Notes under the pieces: model-generated
Databases searched by the model: none
The model's input: the letters and a program-made list of their open reading frames with translations, nothing else
Told to the model about the DNA's origin: nothing
Position numbers and translations under genes: made by a program
Assembly (NCBI GenBank): GCA_003612285.1
Contig: RAYE01000027.1
Location: forward strand, 1-64,000
DNA: 64,000 bases
Direction of reading: 5' to 3'
Origin: a bacterium D16-51
GTDB lineage: Bacteria; Bacillota; Clostridia; Lachnospirales; Lachnospiraceae
Shown here: in pieces, positions 28,363-36,186 of the stretch
How positions within the stretch are numbered: the first letter of the stretch is position 1
Layout of the letters: every line of letters begins with the position of its first letter

Positions 28363-29169
28363 ATGTTTTATAATCCCTATAATGGAAGTGTCCGTGTTGG
28401 AAATTCTGAAATGGACTACATATCTTTTGGAAACGGAAATAAAAACCTAATTATGCTGCCCGGATTGGGAGATGGACTGTTTACGGTAAAAGGAAGGGCT
28501 CTTGTTTTTTCAATGATATATAGGATATATGCTAAAGAATTTACAGTGTATGTTTTCAGCCGGAAAAATCATTTGCAAGAGGGATATTCTACAAGGGAAA
28601 TGGCAAAAGACTATGCAGAAGCTATGACCGTTCTTGGTATTTCAAAGGCAGATATTTTAGGCATATCTCAGGGTGGTATGATAGCGCAATACCTTGCGAT
28701 TGATTACCCCGATTTGGTCAATAAGCTCATCCTGTCCGTAACAAGTGCAAATTCCAATGAAATAATAAAAAAAACAGCAGGCGCCTGGATTGAAATGGCA
28801 AAGCAGGGAAAGTATAAGGATTTAATGATAGATACAGCAGAAAAATCATATTCAGAAAGGTACTTGAAAAAATACCGCCGGATTTATCCGTTCATTGGAA
28901 TAATAGGAAAGCCAAAAAGTTTTAAGCGTTTTCTCATACAGGCAGCTTCTTGTATCAGCCACAATGCTTATGAGGAATTGAACAAAATAGTATGCCCTAC
29001 ATTAATAATTGGCGGGGATTGCGATAAAATTGTAGGAACAGCCGCAGCTCCTGCAATAGCTGAAAAAATTAACCAGAGTGAGTTGTTAATTTACAATGGT
29101 CTTGGTCATGCAGCATATGAAGAAGCAAAAGATTTTAATAGACAGGTTTTAAATTTTCTAATGAGATAA
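28363..29169 (+). CDS. alpha/beta-fold hydrolase
   Basis: A cytoplasmic alpha/beta hydrolase of 268 residues. LPGLGDG forms the oxyanion region, the nucleophile elbow is GISQGGM, the acid is probably Asp in GGDCDKIV, and the base is His in GLGHAAYEE. The ATG at 28363 has AAAGGAGG six bases upstream; the open frame before it is repeat sequence. Substrate is unknown. It is one of the few intact genes in this decayed stretch. Confidence 0.85.
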   Translation: MFYNPYNGSVRVGNSEMDYISFGNGNKNLIMLPGLGDGLFTVKGRALVFSMIYRIYAKEFTVYVFSRKNHLQEGYSTREMAKDYAEAMTVLGISKADILGISQGGMIAQYLAIDYPDLVNKLILSVTSANSNEIIKKTAGAWIEMAKQGKYKDLMIDTAEKSYSERYLKKYRRIYPFIGIIGKPKSFKRFLIQAASCISHNAYEELNKIVCPTLIIGGDCDKIVGTAAAPAIAEKINQSELLIYNGLGHAAYEEAKDFNRQVLNFLMR

Positions 29170-29222
29170 TACGAAATCAGAGCGGAATCTATATAATAGA
29201 CTTACGCCCCGATATTCGATTG

Positions 29223-29405
29223 TTATTCTTTTATTATGTCCAATTCTGTGAGATTGATTCCAGACATTGTTAGTATTACTTTCAATTCGATATAGCGCCG
29301 TTTCATTTTTTTATATGTGTCAGAATCCTTTTCACAAGATATCATATAATCCTGCAACCTTGAAAACTCTTCAACTGCTATTTTCAACATTTCTTTTTCT
29401 GTCAT
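29223..29405 (-). CDS. small helical protein, unknown function
   Basis: A 60-residue, highly charged, probably all-helical protein (MTEKEMLKIAVEEFSRLQDY at the N-terminus). AGGGTGAT precedes the ATG. TTTACA and TATGAT, 17 bases apart on the minus strand at about 29450-29480, make a plausible promoter. I do not recognise a family. Confidence 0.6.
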   Translation of the reverse strand: MTEKEMLKIAVEEFSRLQDYMISCEKDSDTYKKMKRRYIELKVILTMSGINLTELDIIKE

Positions 29406-29573
29406 ACGATCACCCTACTTTCTTTCAATCTGTATTGATTGTTACACCTTAATCATAACAGATTCTAAAAAAAGTGTAAAGTCTTATTAAAATATCAAAG
29501 ATGCTTTTCCTTTAACAAACTCATCAATTACATTTTCTCATTCATTTCCTTTGCTGTGATACACATAATAATT

Positions 29574-29636
29574 CTCATTTCTGCACACGCTTTTTGTGCA
29601 TAACAAATTTGTGGCAAGTGTGCGCAGACACAAATT
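29574..29636. repeat. dispersed stem-loop repeat, copy 2
   Basis: This matches the two blocks at 4937-5061, here directly joined. The second block contains AAATTTGTG and CACAAATT arms. An extra AACTCTTGTTACGCAAGAGTT hairpin-like stretch follows immediately. Confidence 0.6.
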
Positions 29637-29971
29637 GCCAAACTCTTGTTACGCAAGAGTTGTGAAAAATGTATTTTTCACACTACTTACCTTGCAACCG
29701 TTCGGTGATTCTGTTACTATATGCTCCTTTGTACTTTTTCCCGTTGTCATAGCTTTGTACCTCCTGTATTTGGACTTGTTGTTTGCTTTGTGTGATGTTG
29801 TAATCATTATATATTAGTGCCAATATATAATTAGATTCTTCATAAAAAGGGGAAAATATATAAGCTTATCAGATGCACAAAAAAAGCTAATAAAAAATAT
29901 TTTGATAATAACTATAAGCAGGCAAAATTATCTATGCCTATTAAAGAAGCAGAAGCTTTAGAAAAACATTG
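29637..29971. other. intergenic, no gene seen
   Basis: AT-rich sequence with no supported ORF. It ends at the TA flank of MITE-A copy 2. Confidence 0.5.
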
Positions 29972-30186
29972 TATTACTAAGGCGGTTAAATATCGAATGA
30001 ATTTTACGCAGAATAAATTTCTATCTGCAAGGCGGAAGATTGAGCTGTAGCGAGTGCTACAGCGATTGATGGTGCTAGATGTCCGGTGGACATCTGTTAA
30101 GCACGGACCGTAGCGGAGCGTAGACCAACGCAGCAGATAGAAATTTAGGCAAGTAAAAACATCGACATTTAACCGCCTTAGTAATA
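29972..30186. mobile_element. MITE-A copy 2 (211 bp, TA duplication)
   Basis: The element at 29974-30184 is identical by eye to 15265-15475 and again has TA on both sides. The identity of the two copies implies recent movement or gene conversion. It lies in noncoding sequence. Confidence 0.9.
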
Positions 30187-30217
30187 TATCCTGAACAAAA
30201 AACAAACCAATCAACAC

Positions 30218-30371
30218 CTAGTACATCGTTCAATAATTTACACATAGTTTGACTTGTTTATTTTCCTGATAGCATACACTAAAAATCCTCAGTGCAGCCT
30301 GGTTTTTAGTGTATATTCTCAAAAAAATATCCTGCGTGAAACTATGAGAAATTAATTGAACGATGTACTAG
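30218..30371. mobile_element. MITE-B (154 bp)
   Basis: The arms begin CTAGTACATCGTTCAAT and extend with mismatches to CATAGTTT, about 33 bases each. An inner hairpin has ATACACTAAAAA/TTTTTAGTGTAT arms. There is no ORF. Solo ends of the same family are at 34797-34829 and 40164-40196. Confidence 0.75.
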
Positions 30372-30546
30372 AGCGTGTTTGAAAATTGCTTTTTGCAAGA
30401 TGTGCATCACACTTTGTGTGAGATTTGGCTCAAATTTAAGGTGCAGCGGGCTACATTGACTAAATTTGGGGCAAATATAGCGCAAACCATAGAGTGCAGA
30501 TTGTAAGGAACTAAAAGTTCCCGGAATGAATTTTCAAACACGCTCT
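30370..30546. mobile_element. MITE-C (177 bp)
   Basis: Perfect 18-base inverted ends AGAGCGTGTTTGAAAATT bound a 177-bp non-coding element with no ORF. It abuts MITE-B, sharing the CTAG at 30368-30371, so one of the two inserted at the end of the other. The same end sequence occurs at 23231. Confidence 0.75.
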
Positions 30547-30547
30547 A

Positions 30548-30583
30548 GCAAAGCACCTTGATAATTGAATAGACTTTACACTC
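30548..30583. repeat. stem-loop repeat upstream of a coiled-coil gene
   Basis: This stretch (GCAAAG...CTTTACAC core) resembles the inverse of 30990-31026 and the hairpin at 35784-35824. It may contain the -35 region of a promoter (TAGACT, 17 bases, TATAAT) for the following gene. Confidence 0.5.
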
Positions 30584-30642
30584 CAAGCGTGATATAATAC
30601 AGATACTTGCTAAGAAAGCAGCCGCAAAGGAGCGTGGATATT

Positions 30643-30957
30643 ATGACAGACAATGAATTGTTATTGGCCATATCTGATATGATGGATAAAAAGTTGAAAT
30701 CAGAACTGCAGCCTATCAAAAATAATTTGAAAAATGTAAAAAATAATTTAGAAAATGTAAAAAATGATATTAAACAGGTAAAATTATTTCAAGAAAATAC
30801 TCTTTTACCACGATTGGATCATATAGAATCTTGCTATACTGATACATACAATCGTTACAAAAATTATGCAGATAAAATGGAAGCGGCTTTTGACGATATT
30901 GAACTATTGAAGAAAGTAGTATCAGAACACAGCCAAAAGCTGCAAAACATATCATAG
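30643..30957 (+). CDS. small coiled-coil protein
   Basis: A 104-residue protein starting MTDNELLLAISDMMDKKL. Residues 20-50 hold short LKNVKN-type repeats, and the rest is predicted coiled coil. AAAGGAG lies 11 bases before the ATG, and a terminator follows. Proteins of this kind are common in Lachnospiraceae and have no assigned function. It is flanked by inverted copies of a stem-loop repeat. Confidence 0.7.
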   Translation: MTDNELLLAISDMMDKKLKSELQPIKNNLKNVKNNLENVKNDIKQVKLFQENTLLPRLDHIESCYTDTYNRYKNYADKMEAAFDDIELLKKVVSEHSQKLQNIS

Positions 30958-30989
30958 CCACAAAATTTCATAACATATCACCCCTAAAG

Positions 30990-31031
30990 AGTGTAAAGGC
31001 TATCAAATTATCAAAGGCTTTGCACTTTTTT
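30990..31031 (+). terminator. terminator of the coiled-coil gene
   Basis: AGTGTAAAG and CTTTGCACT form a 9-bp stem with one wobble pair, followed by five T residues. Closely related hairpins occur at 35781-35824 and, in part, at 30548-30583. Confidence 0.75.
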
Positions 31032-31044
31032 ATTCCCGCGAAGG

Positions 31045-31270
31045 CAAAGCGGGGGCACAAAACAGCCATGGGACACACCATACAGGATATCAACCTTCCC
31101 GCCGTAATGCTCTACGAAATAATCGCCAAGCTGCCCTGCCTCATCCTGCGCAGACTTGAATTCCGAGCTTTTGCCTTTGCCTGCCGTATCATCTCTTCCG
31201 AAAAATCCGCTGCTTCCAGCAGCTTCACGCTTCCCGCAAGCCACACTGACAAAAGCCCTTATTGTTTTTT
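31045..31270 (-). pseudogene. alpha/beta hydrolase fragment
   Basis: A minus-strand frame contains GQLGDYFVEHYGGKVDILYG followed by VSHG. This resembles the region before the nucleophile elbow of small alpha/beta hydrolases. It stops at the TTTATTCCCGCG repeat, where the rest of the gene is lost. Confidence 0.4.
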
Positions 31271-31294
31271 TCTTTCATAATCTTCTCCTTTTTC

Positions 31295-31792
31295 CTACCA
31301 GAGCCATGTCATCAAAAAAGCAATTGCCACGCCGCCCACAGCAAACACCGGGGGCAGCGGCAGCATTACTTTTACATGAAACCATTTCTGGTGATATTCT
31401 TTTTCCATATGCTCTGTGCCGGGGAGACGGATTCTCCTGATATTCGCAAAAAGAATCCAGTCCAGAAAACAGGTGTCAAAAGCAGCAAGAACAATCATAT
31501 ATCCGTAAACAGCAAGCAGTCCCTGAATAAATGTTTTCGCCCCGGCTTTATGCGCCATCCATGCAAACAGAAATACCAGTACAGCCAGTGCAGCAATTTT
31601 CTTAACCGCCATAATCTTAGACAACGCTTTTTTTACCGTTTCTTTCTGCTGCGAACGATAGTATTCTTCCTGAATTTCAGGCGGATAATCACTGATAAAG
31701 GTCAGTGGATTGATAAGCAGCAGTCCAAATACAAAAATGCCAAATACCATTGCCATAATTATGCACTCAATGATAAAAACCGATATGTTCAT
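31295..31792 (-). CDS. small integral membrane protein, unknown function
   Basis: A 165-residue protein with four likely membrane helices (about residues 8-30, 64-84, 90-110 and 143-164) and a charged loop between the first two. No family recognised. It begins ATGAACATATC after a GGAGG-like site. It is upstream of a hydrolase fragment on the same strand, so the two may once have formed an operon. Confidence 0.65.
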   Translation of the reverse strand: MNISVFIIECIIMAMVFGIFVFGLLLINPLTFISDYPPEIQEEYYRSQQKETVKKALSKIMAVKKIAALAVLVFLFAWMAHKAGAKTFIQGLLAVYGYMIVLAAFDTCFLDWILFANIRRIRLPGTEHMEKEYHQKWFHVKVMLPLPPVFAVGGVAIAFLMTWLW

Positions 31793-32124
31793 TCTACTTT
31801 CCTCCTTCTACCCCGGATTTTTTAGGTGTGTAACTTAGAACTTCTTAGCGGGCATATTTTGATACCATTTATCCGGCGTCCGATTGAGGTCTGTCATTGA
31901 AAAAAACATTTCACTTTTGTCAGCACATCCGTCATGATAACAGCCATGTCATCTGATGAAAGTTTCTTTTCCGTGCTGAGCCATGCCTTCCACCCCGACT
32001 GTAAATTTCACCATAATGTGCCTCCTTGTTTTCCCATTTATATCTTGCTTTTTTTGGTTAGCAAAAGCTAACTCACACTTATTATAAATACGGTCACAAG
32101 GTATTAGTGACCGCTAACTCTATA
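31793..32124. other. intergenic region with two palindromes and coding debris
   Basis: GTTAGCAAAAGCTAAC (32057-32072) and CGGTCAC/GTGACCG (32091-32113) lie upstream of the ABC exporter remnant and look like old operator sites. A short minus-strand reading at about 31950-32015 (MVKFTVGVEGMA) is truncated debris. Confidence 0.4.
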
Positions 32125-32897
32125 TTAACTATACCCCAACACCCAGTTCTGGCTTTCGGTCTGGAGCATTACCATATGGGAATAAATCCCATCTTTGCAG
32201 TACAGTTCGTCCGATGTGCCTTCTTCTGCCACACACCCTTCTGACAATACCACAAACTTATCCGCCCTGCAACCTTCCGGATACTCCACTGCTTCGCCGG
32301 ACATATCAGACAAGGCGTTCTGGTATTCCGTCATTTTCTGTTGCATCCCCTTCCCCGTCATCCTTGTCATTGTGGCAAAGCCAAGAACCACGGGTATCAG
32401 GCTTAAAAGCCCAAGCCGCCAGTCAAATACCAGAAGCAGTGCAAGCAACCCCACGATTGTGGCAAATGCTTTTGCCTTGTCCGGGAGCTGGTGGGCAAGG
32501 TACGTCTCCGCCGAACCGCTGGTTTCCAAGATAATCCTGCGCAGCTTTCCGGTGCCGAACTGGTCTATCTTACCCGTGAAAGCGTGGAGATATGGTGTAT
32601 CAGCGTAATACGGACATTGGTAACAATACGGAATGCCGCCAAGTGCGAACACATCAGCCCTGCAATGTAAACCAGCATGGATAAGACAGCATACAGCATT
32701 GCCATCCAGCCATAATATGTAATATGCACTGCATTTTCAAAAACCGGCGCCACTTCCAGCACCTCTTTTAAGATTCTCCAAATGTACCAGAACGGCATAA
32801 GCGCAATCAGGGCGCTTGCCGCTGAAAAAATCCATGACAAGTAAGTCAGAATTTTATGCTTCCCGGCATAGCTTAAAAGCCTTGCCAGATAAGGCAT
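32125..32897 (-). pseudogene. ABC exporter remnant lacking its ATPase domain
   Basis: The N-terminal 110 codons encode the start of an ABC exporter membrane domain (GKHKILTYLSWIFSAASALI). A small deletion near 32565 shifts the frame. Membrane-domain coding then resumes (GSAETYLAHQLPDKAKAFAT and KMTEYQNALSDMS) and jumps to the last 45 residues of the nucleotide-binding domain (DKFVVLSEGCVAEEG). Walker A, the signature motif and Walker B are all gone. Confidence 0.8.
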
Positions 32898-32954
32898 TGC
32901 CGGAAACTTTCAGGAGACTTTTTCGGAAAGCTGCCATAACCATATTTTGTCAAG

Positions 32955-32995
32955 AAAAAAAGCGCAAATCCATCATCTGGATTTACGCTTTTTGC
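32955..32995. terminator. bidirectional terminator hairpin
   Basis: AAAAAGCGCAAATCC and GGATTTACGCTTTTT form a long stem with an ATCATCT loop. There are A- and T-runs on both sides, so it can act in either direction. Confidence 0.75.
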
Positions 32996-33197
32996 TACTC
33001 GACTGCATTATTATAAACAATTTTGCCTGCCTTGTCAAATCAAAACGGCATAAAATACCATACCGCAAATTCCATACAAAATGGGTCCGCATGATGTGGC
33101 CCGTTTTATCAAACGCACGTCATCAGCCAAATCAGGAGAAGAGGGTACTGACTTATGAAATTAACCAGAGTGTTATTGATGAAGAAGAAAAATCACA

Positions 33198-33309
33198 AAC
33201 CACCACTTCAAGTGGTGGCTTAGAAAAGCCCTGTAAGGGCGATTGCGTGCGCCTCTCTAAAGGGGAATGTTGCAAGCCTGTTACATGCTGCCCCTGAAAG
33301 GGGAAACTT
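33198..33309. mobile_element. IS200/IS605-type end with hairpins
   Basis: Three tight hairpins (33200-33218, 33228-33240 and 33290-33302) follow the transposase remnant on its 3' side. This is how IS200/IS605 ends, which are recognised as single-stranded hairpins, usually look. The opposite end was not found. Confidence 0.55.
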
Positions 33310-33419
33310 TTAATCATTTCCCTTTTCGGACTCTCCCATCTGTTTTTCAATGTATCTCCTCACTGTTGCTTCATCAATATTGCCTATTGTCTCAACATAA
33401 TAACTCACATTCCTTTCGC
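33310..33419 (-). pseudogene. IS200-type TnpA C-terminal fragment
   Basis: The last 36 codons read NVSYYVETIGNIDEATVRRY and continue to a normal stop. This matches the C-terminus of Y1 (HUH) transposases of IS200/IS605. The catalytic part is absent. Confidence 0.65.
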
Positions 33420-33462
33420 TTCGCTCAGGCACAAATAAGTAGGCTGTGAACCCGCAGCCTAA

Positions 33463-33771
33463 TCATTGCCAAAGCAATTCCATAGGTCTTTCTTTGCTGG
33501 GCAGCCAGTCAACGTCTGCATCTCTTAAGGAGGTATCTTTTATGTTGTCTATTAAACATTTTTTCTGCTGCGGTATGGTGTCCACAAAAAATTTGTAGTT
33601 GCTGCCATCGCCAAAACAGACTGCCGTGGTGTGGCCACTTATGAAAATTTCATGCTCTAATTCTTCAACTGCTTCAGTAAGATATACATCATATGTATTT
33701 ACTATCCAGTTTTCTTCTTTGAGCTCGTACATATTATCCATATTTAAGGCAATCTTGAACGCCTTATCCAC
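33463..33771 (-). CDS. unrecognised 102-residue protein
   Basis: An acidic protein with a likely mixed fold (SGHTTAVCFGDGSNYKFFVD in the middle). There is no ATG start; GTG at 33771 is the best available. An in-frame stop lies about 40 bases further upstream, so it could be a slightly truncated gene. No function assigned. Confidence 0.45.
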   Translation of the reverse strand: MDKAFKIALNMDNMYELKEENWIVNTYDVYLTEAVEELEHEIFISGHTTAVCFGDGSNYKFFVDTIPQQKKCLIDNIKDTSLRDADVDWLPSKERPMELLWQ

Positions 33772-33888
33772 TTCTAAGTAATCACCACTTCCAGAACAAT
33801 CACTTGCATATTGATCTTACCACAACTTTTCAATTGCATTAACACTATTTTTTGTTTTTTCAACTTTTCATTTGTTACATTATATAAA

Positions 33889-33925
33889 GAAAAAGCACTG
33901 TCCAATCAATGAACAATGCCTTTAA
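33889..33925 (-). terminator. terminator of the Uma2/HTH pair
   Basis: A stem with GCATTGTTC pairing (with wobbles) to GGACAGTGC, followed by a T-run on the minus strand. It immediately follows the stop codon of the small HTH gene. Confidence 0.65.
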
Positions 33926-34131
33926 ATTCTTGTACCGTCTGGAAATTCAAAACGAAAAATAAATTTTGCGCCTAAAATTTCTGCCATTTGATTATATTCA
34001 TCCTTTGAAAACTTCCCAACTTGTAAACGTTTAGAAAAATTTTGTTGTGACATTCCCATTTTTGCTCCAAGATCTGTAGCACTCATTCCGGCCACACCAC
34101 AAGCAGCTTTTATTTGCTCTCTTACTGTAAT
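33922..34131 (-). CDS. small XRE-type DNA-binding protein, probable ATT start
   Basis: A 69-residue protein: TVREQIKAACGVAGMSATDL, then a helix-turn-helix (KMGMSQQNFSKRLQVGKFS) and FRFEFPDG near the end. There is no ATG, GTG or TTG at the right place. AGGAGG is eight bases before an ATT (34129-34131), giving the expected N-terminus, so a rare ATT start is inferred. It lies 15 bases after the Uma2-family gene and before a terminator, so the two form an operon. Confidence 0.7.
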   Translation of the reverse strand: MTVREQIKAACGVAGMSATDLGAKMGMSQQNFSKRLQVGKFSKDEYNQMAEILGAKFIFRFEFPDGTRI

Positions 34132-34146
34132 TTTTACCGCCTCCTA

Positions 34147-34644
34147 TCATAAATTGAACAATTCATCATAATCAGTTTTCAAATTCGGAAACATTACAAG
34201 CTGTAAATCTTCCTTATTTTCTTTCGTAACAGTTTTATATAAATAAAAACATGTGGTTCCATCTTCTTTCCCGTCATTCAAATAAATTTCAACTTGTTTC
34301 TTTCTCCAGTCTACTATCCAATATTCAGAAACTCCTACTTTTTGATAAATTTCCATTTTTTCACCGCGATCATATTCTTCAGTCGCATTAGATACCACTT
34401 CCATAATCATTCTTGGAATTCCTGTTAAAGAAACATTCTTTCTATCTCGTGTATTACAATTTATAGATACATCTGGTATGATAGTCTTATCATCATTTTC
34501 ATGCCATTGATATTGCACACCATCACCTAACACACGACATAAAGAATCTTTAATCTGCCTTCCTACCATTACTACAAAATTATTGATGATAAAAGAATGT
34601 TCTATAAAAGTATTACTCATATCTTCTATTGGCATTGCATTCAT
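34147..34644 (-). CDS. Uma2-family (DUF820) putative nuclease
   Basis: A PD-(D/E)XK-fold protein of 165 residues. IIPDVSI supplies the Asp, MIMEVVS the Glu, and YWIVDWRKKQVEIY is the typical following strand. Biological role is unknown for the family, although members spread like selfish or defence-linked genes. AAGGTG lies seven bases before the ATG. A small XRE-like protein follows on the same strand. Confidence 0.8.
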   Translation of the reverse strand: MNAMPIEDMSNTFIEHSFIINNFVVMVGRQIKDSLCRVLGDGVQYQWHENDDKTIIPDVSINCNTRDRKNVSLTGIPRMIMEVVSNATEEYDRGEKMEIYQKVGVSEYWIVDWRKKQVEIYLNDGKEDGTTCFYLYKTVTKENKEDLQLVMFPNLKTDYDELFNL

Positions 34645-34796
34645 TAAATATCACCTTACTTTCTTTCATTTATATATTTATTATATCAGATTCCACATCA
34701 TTTTCAAGTTCTGTTTCGCCCCTGTTTATCGGTGTCGAACTTTTACGATTACTATTCACGGGGTGGGGAAATTAGGGCACGACAAGCAGGGACTCC

Positions 34797-34829
34797 AAAC
34801 TATGTGTTAATTATTGAACGATGTACTAG
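34797..34829. repeat. solo MITE-B end
   Basis: AAACTATGTGTTAATTATTG is followed by the GAACGATGTACTAG end and matches the left end of the full MITE-B (30218-30250, inverted) with about one mismatch. No partner end was found nearby. Confidence 0.65.
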
Positions 34830-34917
34830 TCAGCGGCTTTTCTTATTTCCTTAACTGTATTTATCTTACCACCCTTTAAAATGATTGCCAACCGTTTTTG
34901 GTTATTATTTTTCGTTA
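34830..34917. other. intergenic, nothing seen
   Basis: Short AT-rich spacer between the solo MITE-B end and the regulator pseudogene. Confidence 0.5.
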
Positions 34918-35114
34918 TTATATTCTAGCAAATAATTCGGATACATCACAATCAAGTATTTCACATATTTTATCTATTGTTTCTATTGGAATATGTTTCG
35001 CTTTATTATTACACATTTTGCTAATACTTGATGCACGTATACCCGTTTTTTCTGCAAGTTCTCTTTGATTCATATCATGTTCAGCTAATAAAACTTTTCG
35101 GTTTGACTTGACAT
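34918..35114 (-). pseudogene. frameshifted Cro/CI-type HTH regulator
   Basis: A strong ribosome site (GGAGGTGAT) and ATG at 35114 open a frame that closes after nine codons. The real helix-turn-helix (HDMNQRELAEKTGIRASSIS and DKICEILDCDVSELF) continues in another frame to 34918. One small indel near 35090 explains this. Confidence 0.75.
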
Positions 35115-35264
35115 ATTATCACCTCCAAATTATGAAACACATTGTTGTATCACATTTAGTATAGCATAACCTGGCAACAAGTCTATCCGTTTTCTAACAC
35201 TTCATTATTCACTTTTCAAGGTACACAGAAAACTTCTCTTTTCATTTTTGGAAATTCCTATCAT

Positions 35265-35293
35265 TTGACAGGCACAAGAAAATGTTTTATACT
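35265..35293 (+). promoter_or_regulatory. consensus sigma-A promoter of the small RNA
   Basis: TTGACA (35265-35270) and TATACT (35288-35293) are separated by exactly 17 bases, a near-perfect housekeeping promoter. No ribosome site or gene of normal size follows it before the terminator. Confidence 0.75.
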
Positions 35294-35299
35294 CAAACT

Positions 35300-35373
35300 G
35301 GTTATAGTTTATGTGGACACTTTCTTGTATTCCCTGGAAAGTCCAGTACCGGTAATACTGGACTTTCTTTTTT
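35300..35373 (+). ncRNA. candidate small RNA (about 74 nt)
   Basis: Lies between the promoter at 35265-35293 and a strong intrinsic terminator at 35337-35373 (GAAAGTCCAGTA stem, six T). A first hairpin AAACTGGTTATAGTTT starts near 35295. A 14-codon ATG frame exists inside but has no ribosome site. It runs divergently from the frameshifted HTH regulator. Function unknown; a leader of a lost gene is the alternative. Confidence 0.6.
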
Positions 35374-35489
35374 ATTGCCTTACAGTTACTATATTTTATC
35401 CCTAATCTGTTTTATTGGGAGTTAGGAACAATCTCCCCTATGCCAGCACAATTATTTTACAAGCCATTGCCAGTCTTGAGGCTTGTTGG

Positions 35490-35745
35490 CACTGTCAAGT
35501 CGTAGTGTCTGTACTTTTGGGCGCTCCTGGTTTGTGTGTACTTTTGCTAACCGTCACAGTCAATTGTTTTGCGTTGTTGATCTAACAACGTATTGCACCT
35601 ATAAGGACTTATTGTTGTGATGCCTATATAGGGTTTTGTGGGATGTTGAGCTATCCCGATGCCCTGTTATGGGCATTTCGTCTTAATTCTCAAAGACTCG
35701 TCAGGGGATTTAATAACTATTGGGTAAACATTCATCATTTGCAAA
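35490..35745 (+). ncRNA. structured non-coding segment, possible transposon-linked RNA
   Basis: About 250 bases without an ORF hold a series of hairpins: CGTTGTTGATCTAACAACG (35571-35589), GGGAT/ATCCC (35640-35657) and GATGCCC/GGGCATT (35658-35677). A CGTC...GACTCGTC pairing is possible beyond. The density of short GC stems in AT-rich DNA suggests a folded RNA. Transposon ends that encode TnpB/IscB guide RNAs can look like this, but no such protein remains nearby, so the class is a guess. Confidence 0.4.
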
Positions 35746-35780
35746 CTGGATAAAACTATTGGTCATAATTTCTTCAAATT

Positions 35781-35824
35781 AAAAAGGTGCAAAGCCTTAA
35801 TAATTGAATAAAACTTTACACCTT
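35781..35824 (-). terminator. terminator of the 59-residue ORF
   Basis: AAGGTGTAAAG and CTTTGCACCTT form an 11-bp stem with one wobble, followed by a T-run on the minus strand. It belongs to the same hairpin family as 30990-31031. Confidence 0.75.
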
Positions 35825-35833
35825 TATATGTGA

Positions 35834-36013
35834 TTATTGATTGTCAATTAATGGCGGTTTTTGATAAAGTTTACGCTCTATCTGCTTACGCTTTTTAGCT
35901 ATAGATTTAAGAGTGTTTTCTGCTTTTTCTGCTTCTGCTATTTCTTCTAAATCATCTAATATTGTCAATTGATCAAACAGATAACAATTTAATTCTTTCT
36001 CATTATTTGGCAT
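35834..36013 (-). CDS. small helical protein, unknown function
   Basis: A 59-residue, very charged, probably coiled-coil protein. GGGGG lies eight bases before the ATG at 36013. GTGTAAAGCCTTTATTC (36080-36096) upstream mirrors the terminator hairpin downstream, as around the gene at 30643. No family recognised. Confidence 0.6.
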   Translation of the reverse strand: MPNNEKELNCYLFDQLTILDDLEEIAEAEKAENTLKSIAKKRKQIERKLYQKPPLIDNQ

Positions 36014-36186
36014 ATCTTTCACCCCCTTTTATAGGATATAACAAGTATTACTACCTATATTATAATGAATTATGTAATGGGTGTAAAGCCTTTATTCATA
36101 AGTACATTATTAAATATTATCTATGCCAAAACTCTTCTACTAATTCTTTCAAATAATAATCAAGATTTTCTTTGGTAAAACCTTTC

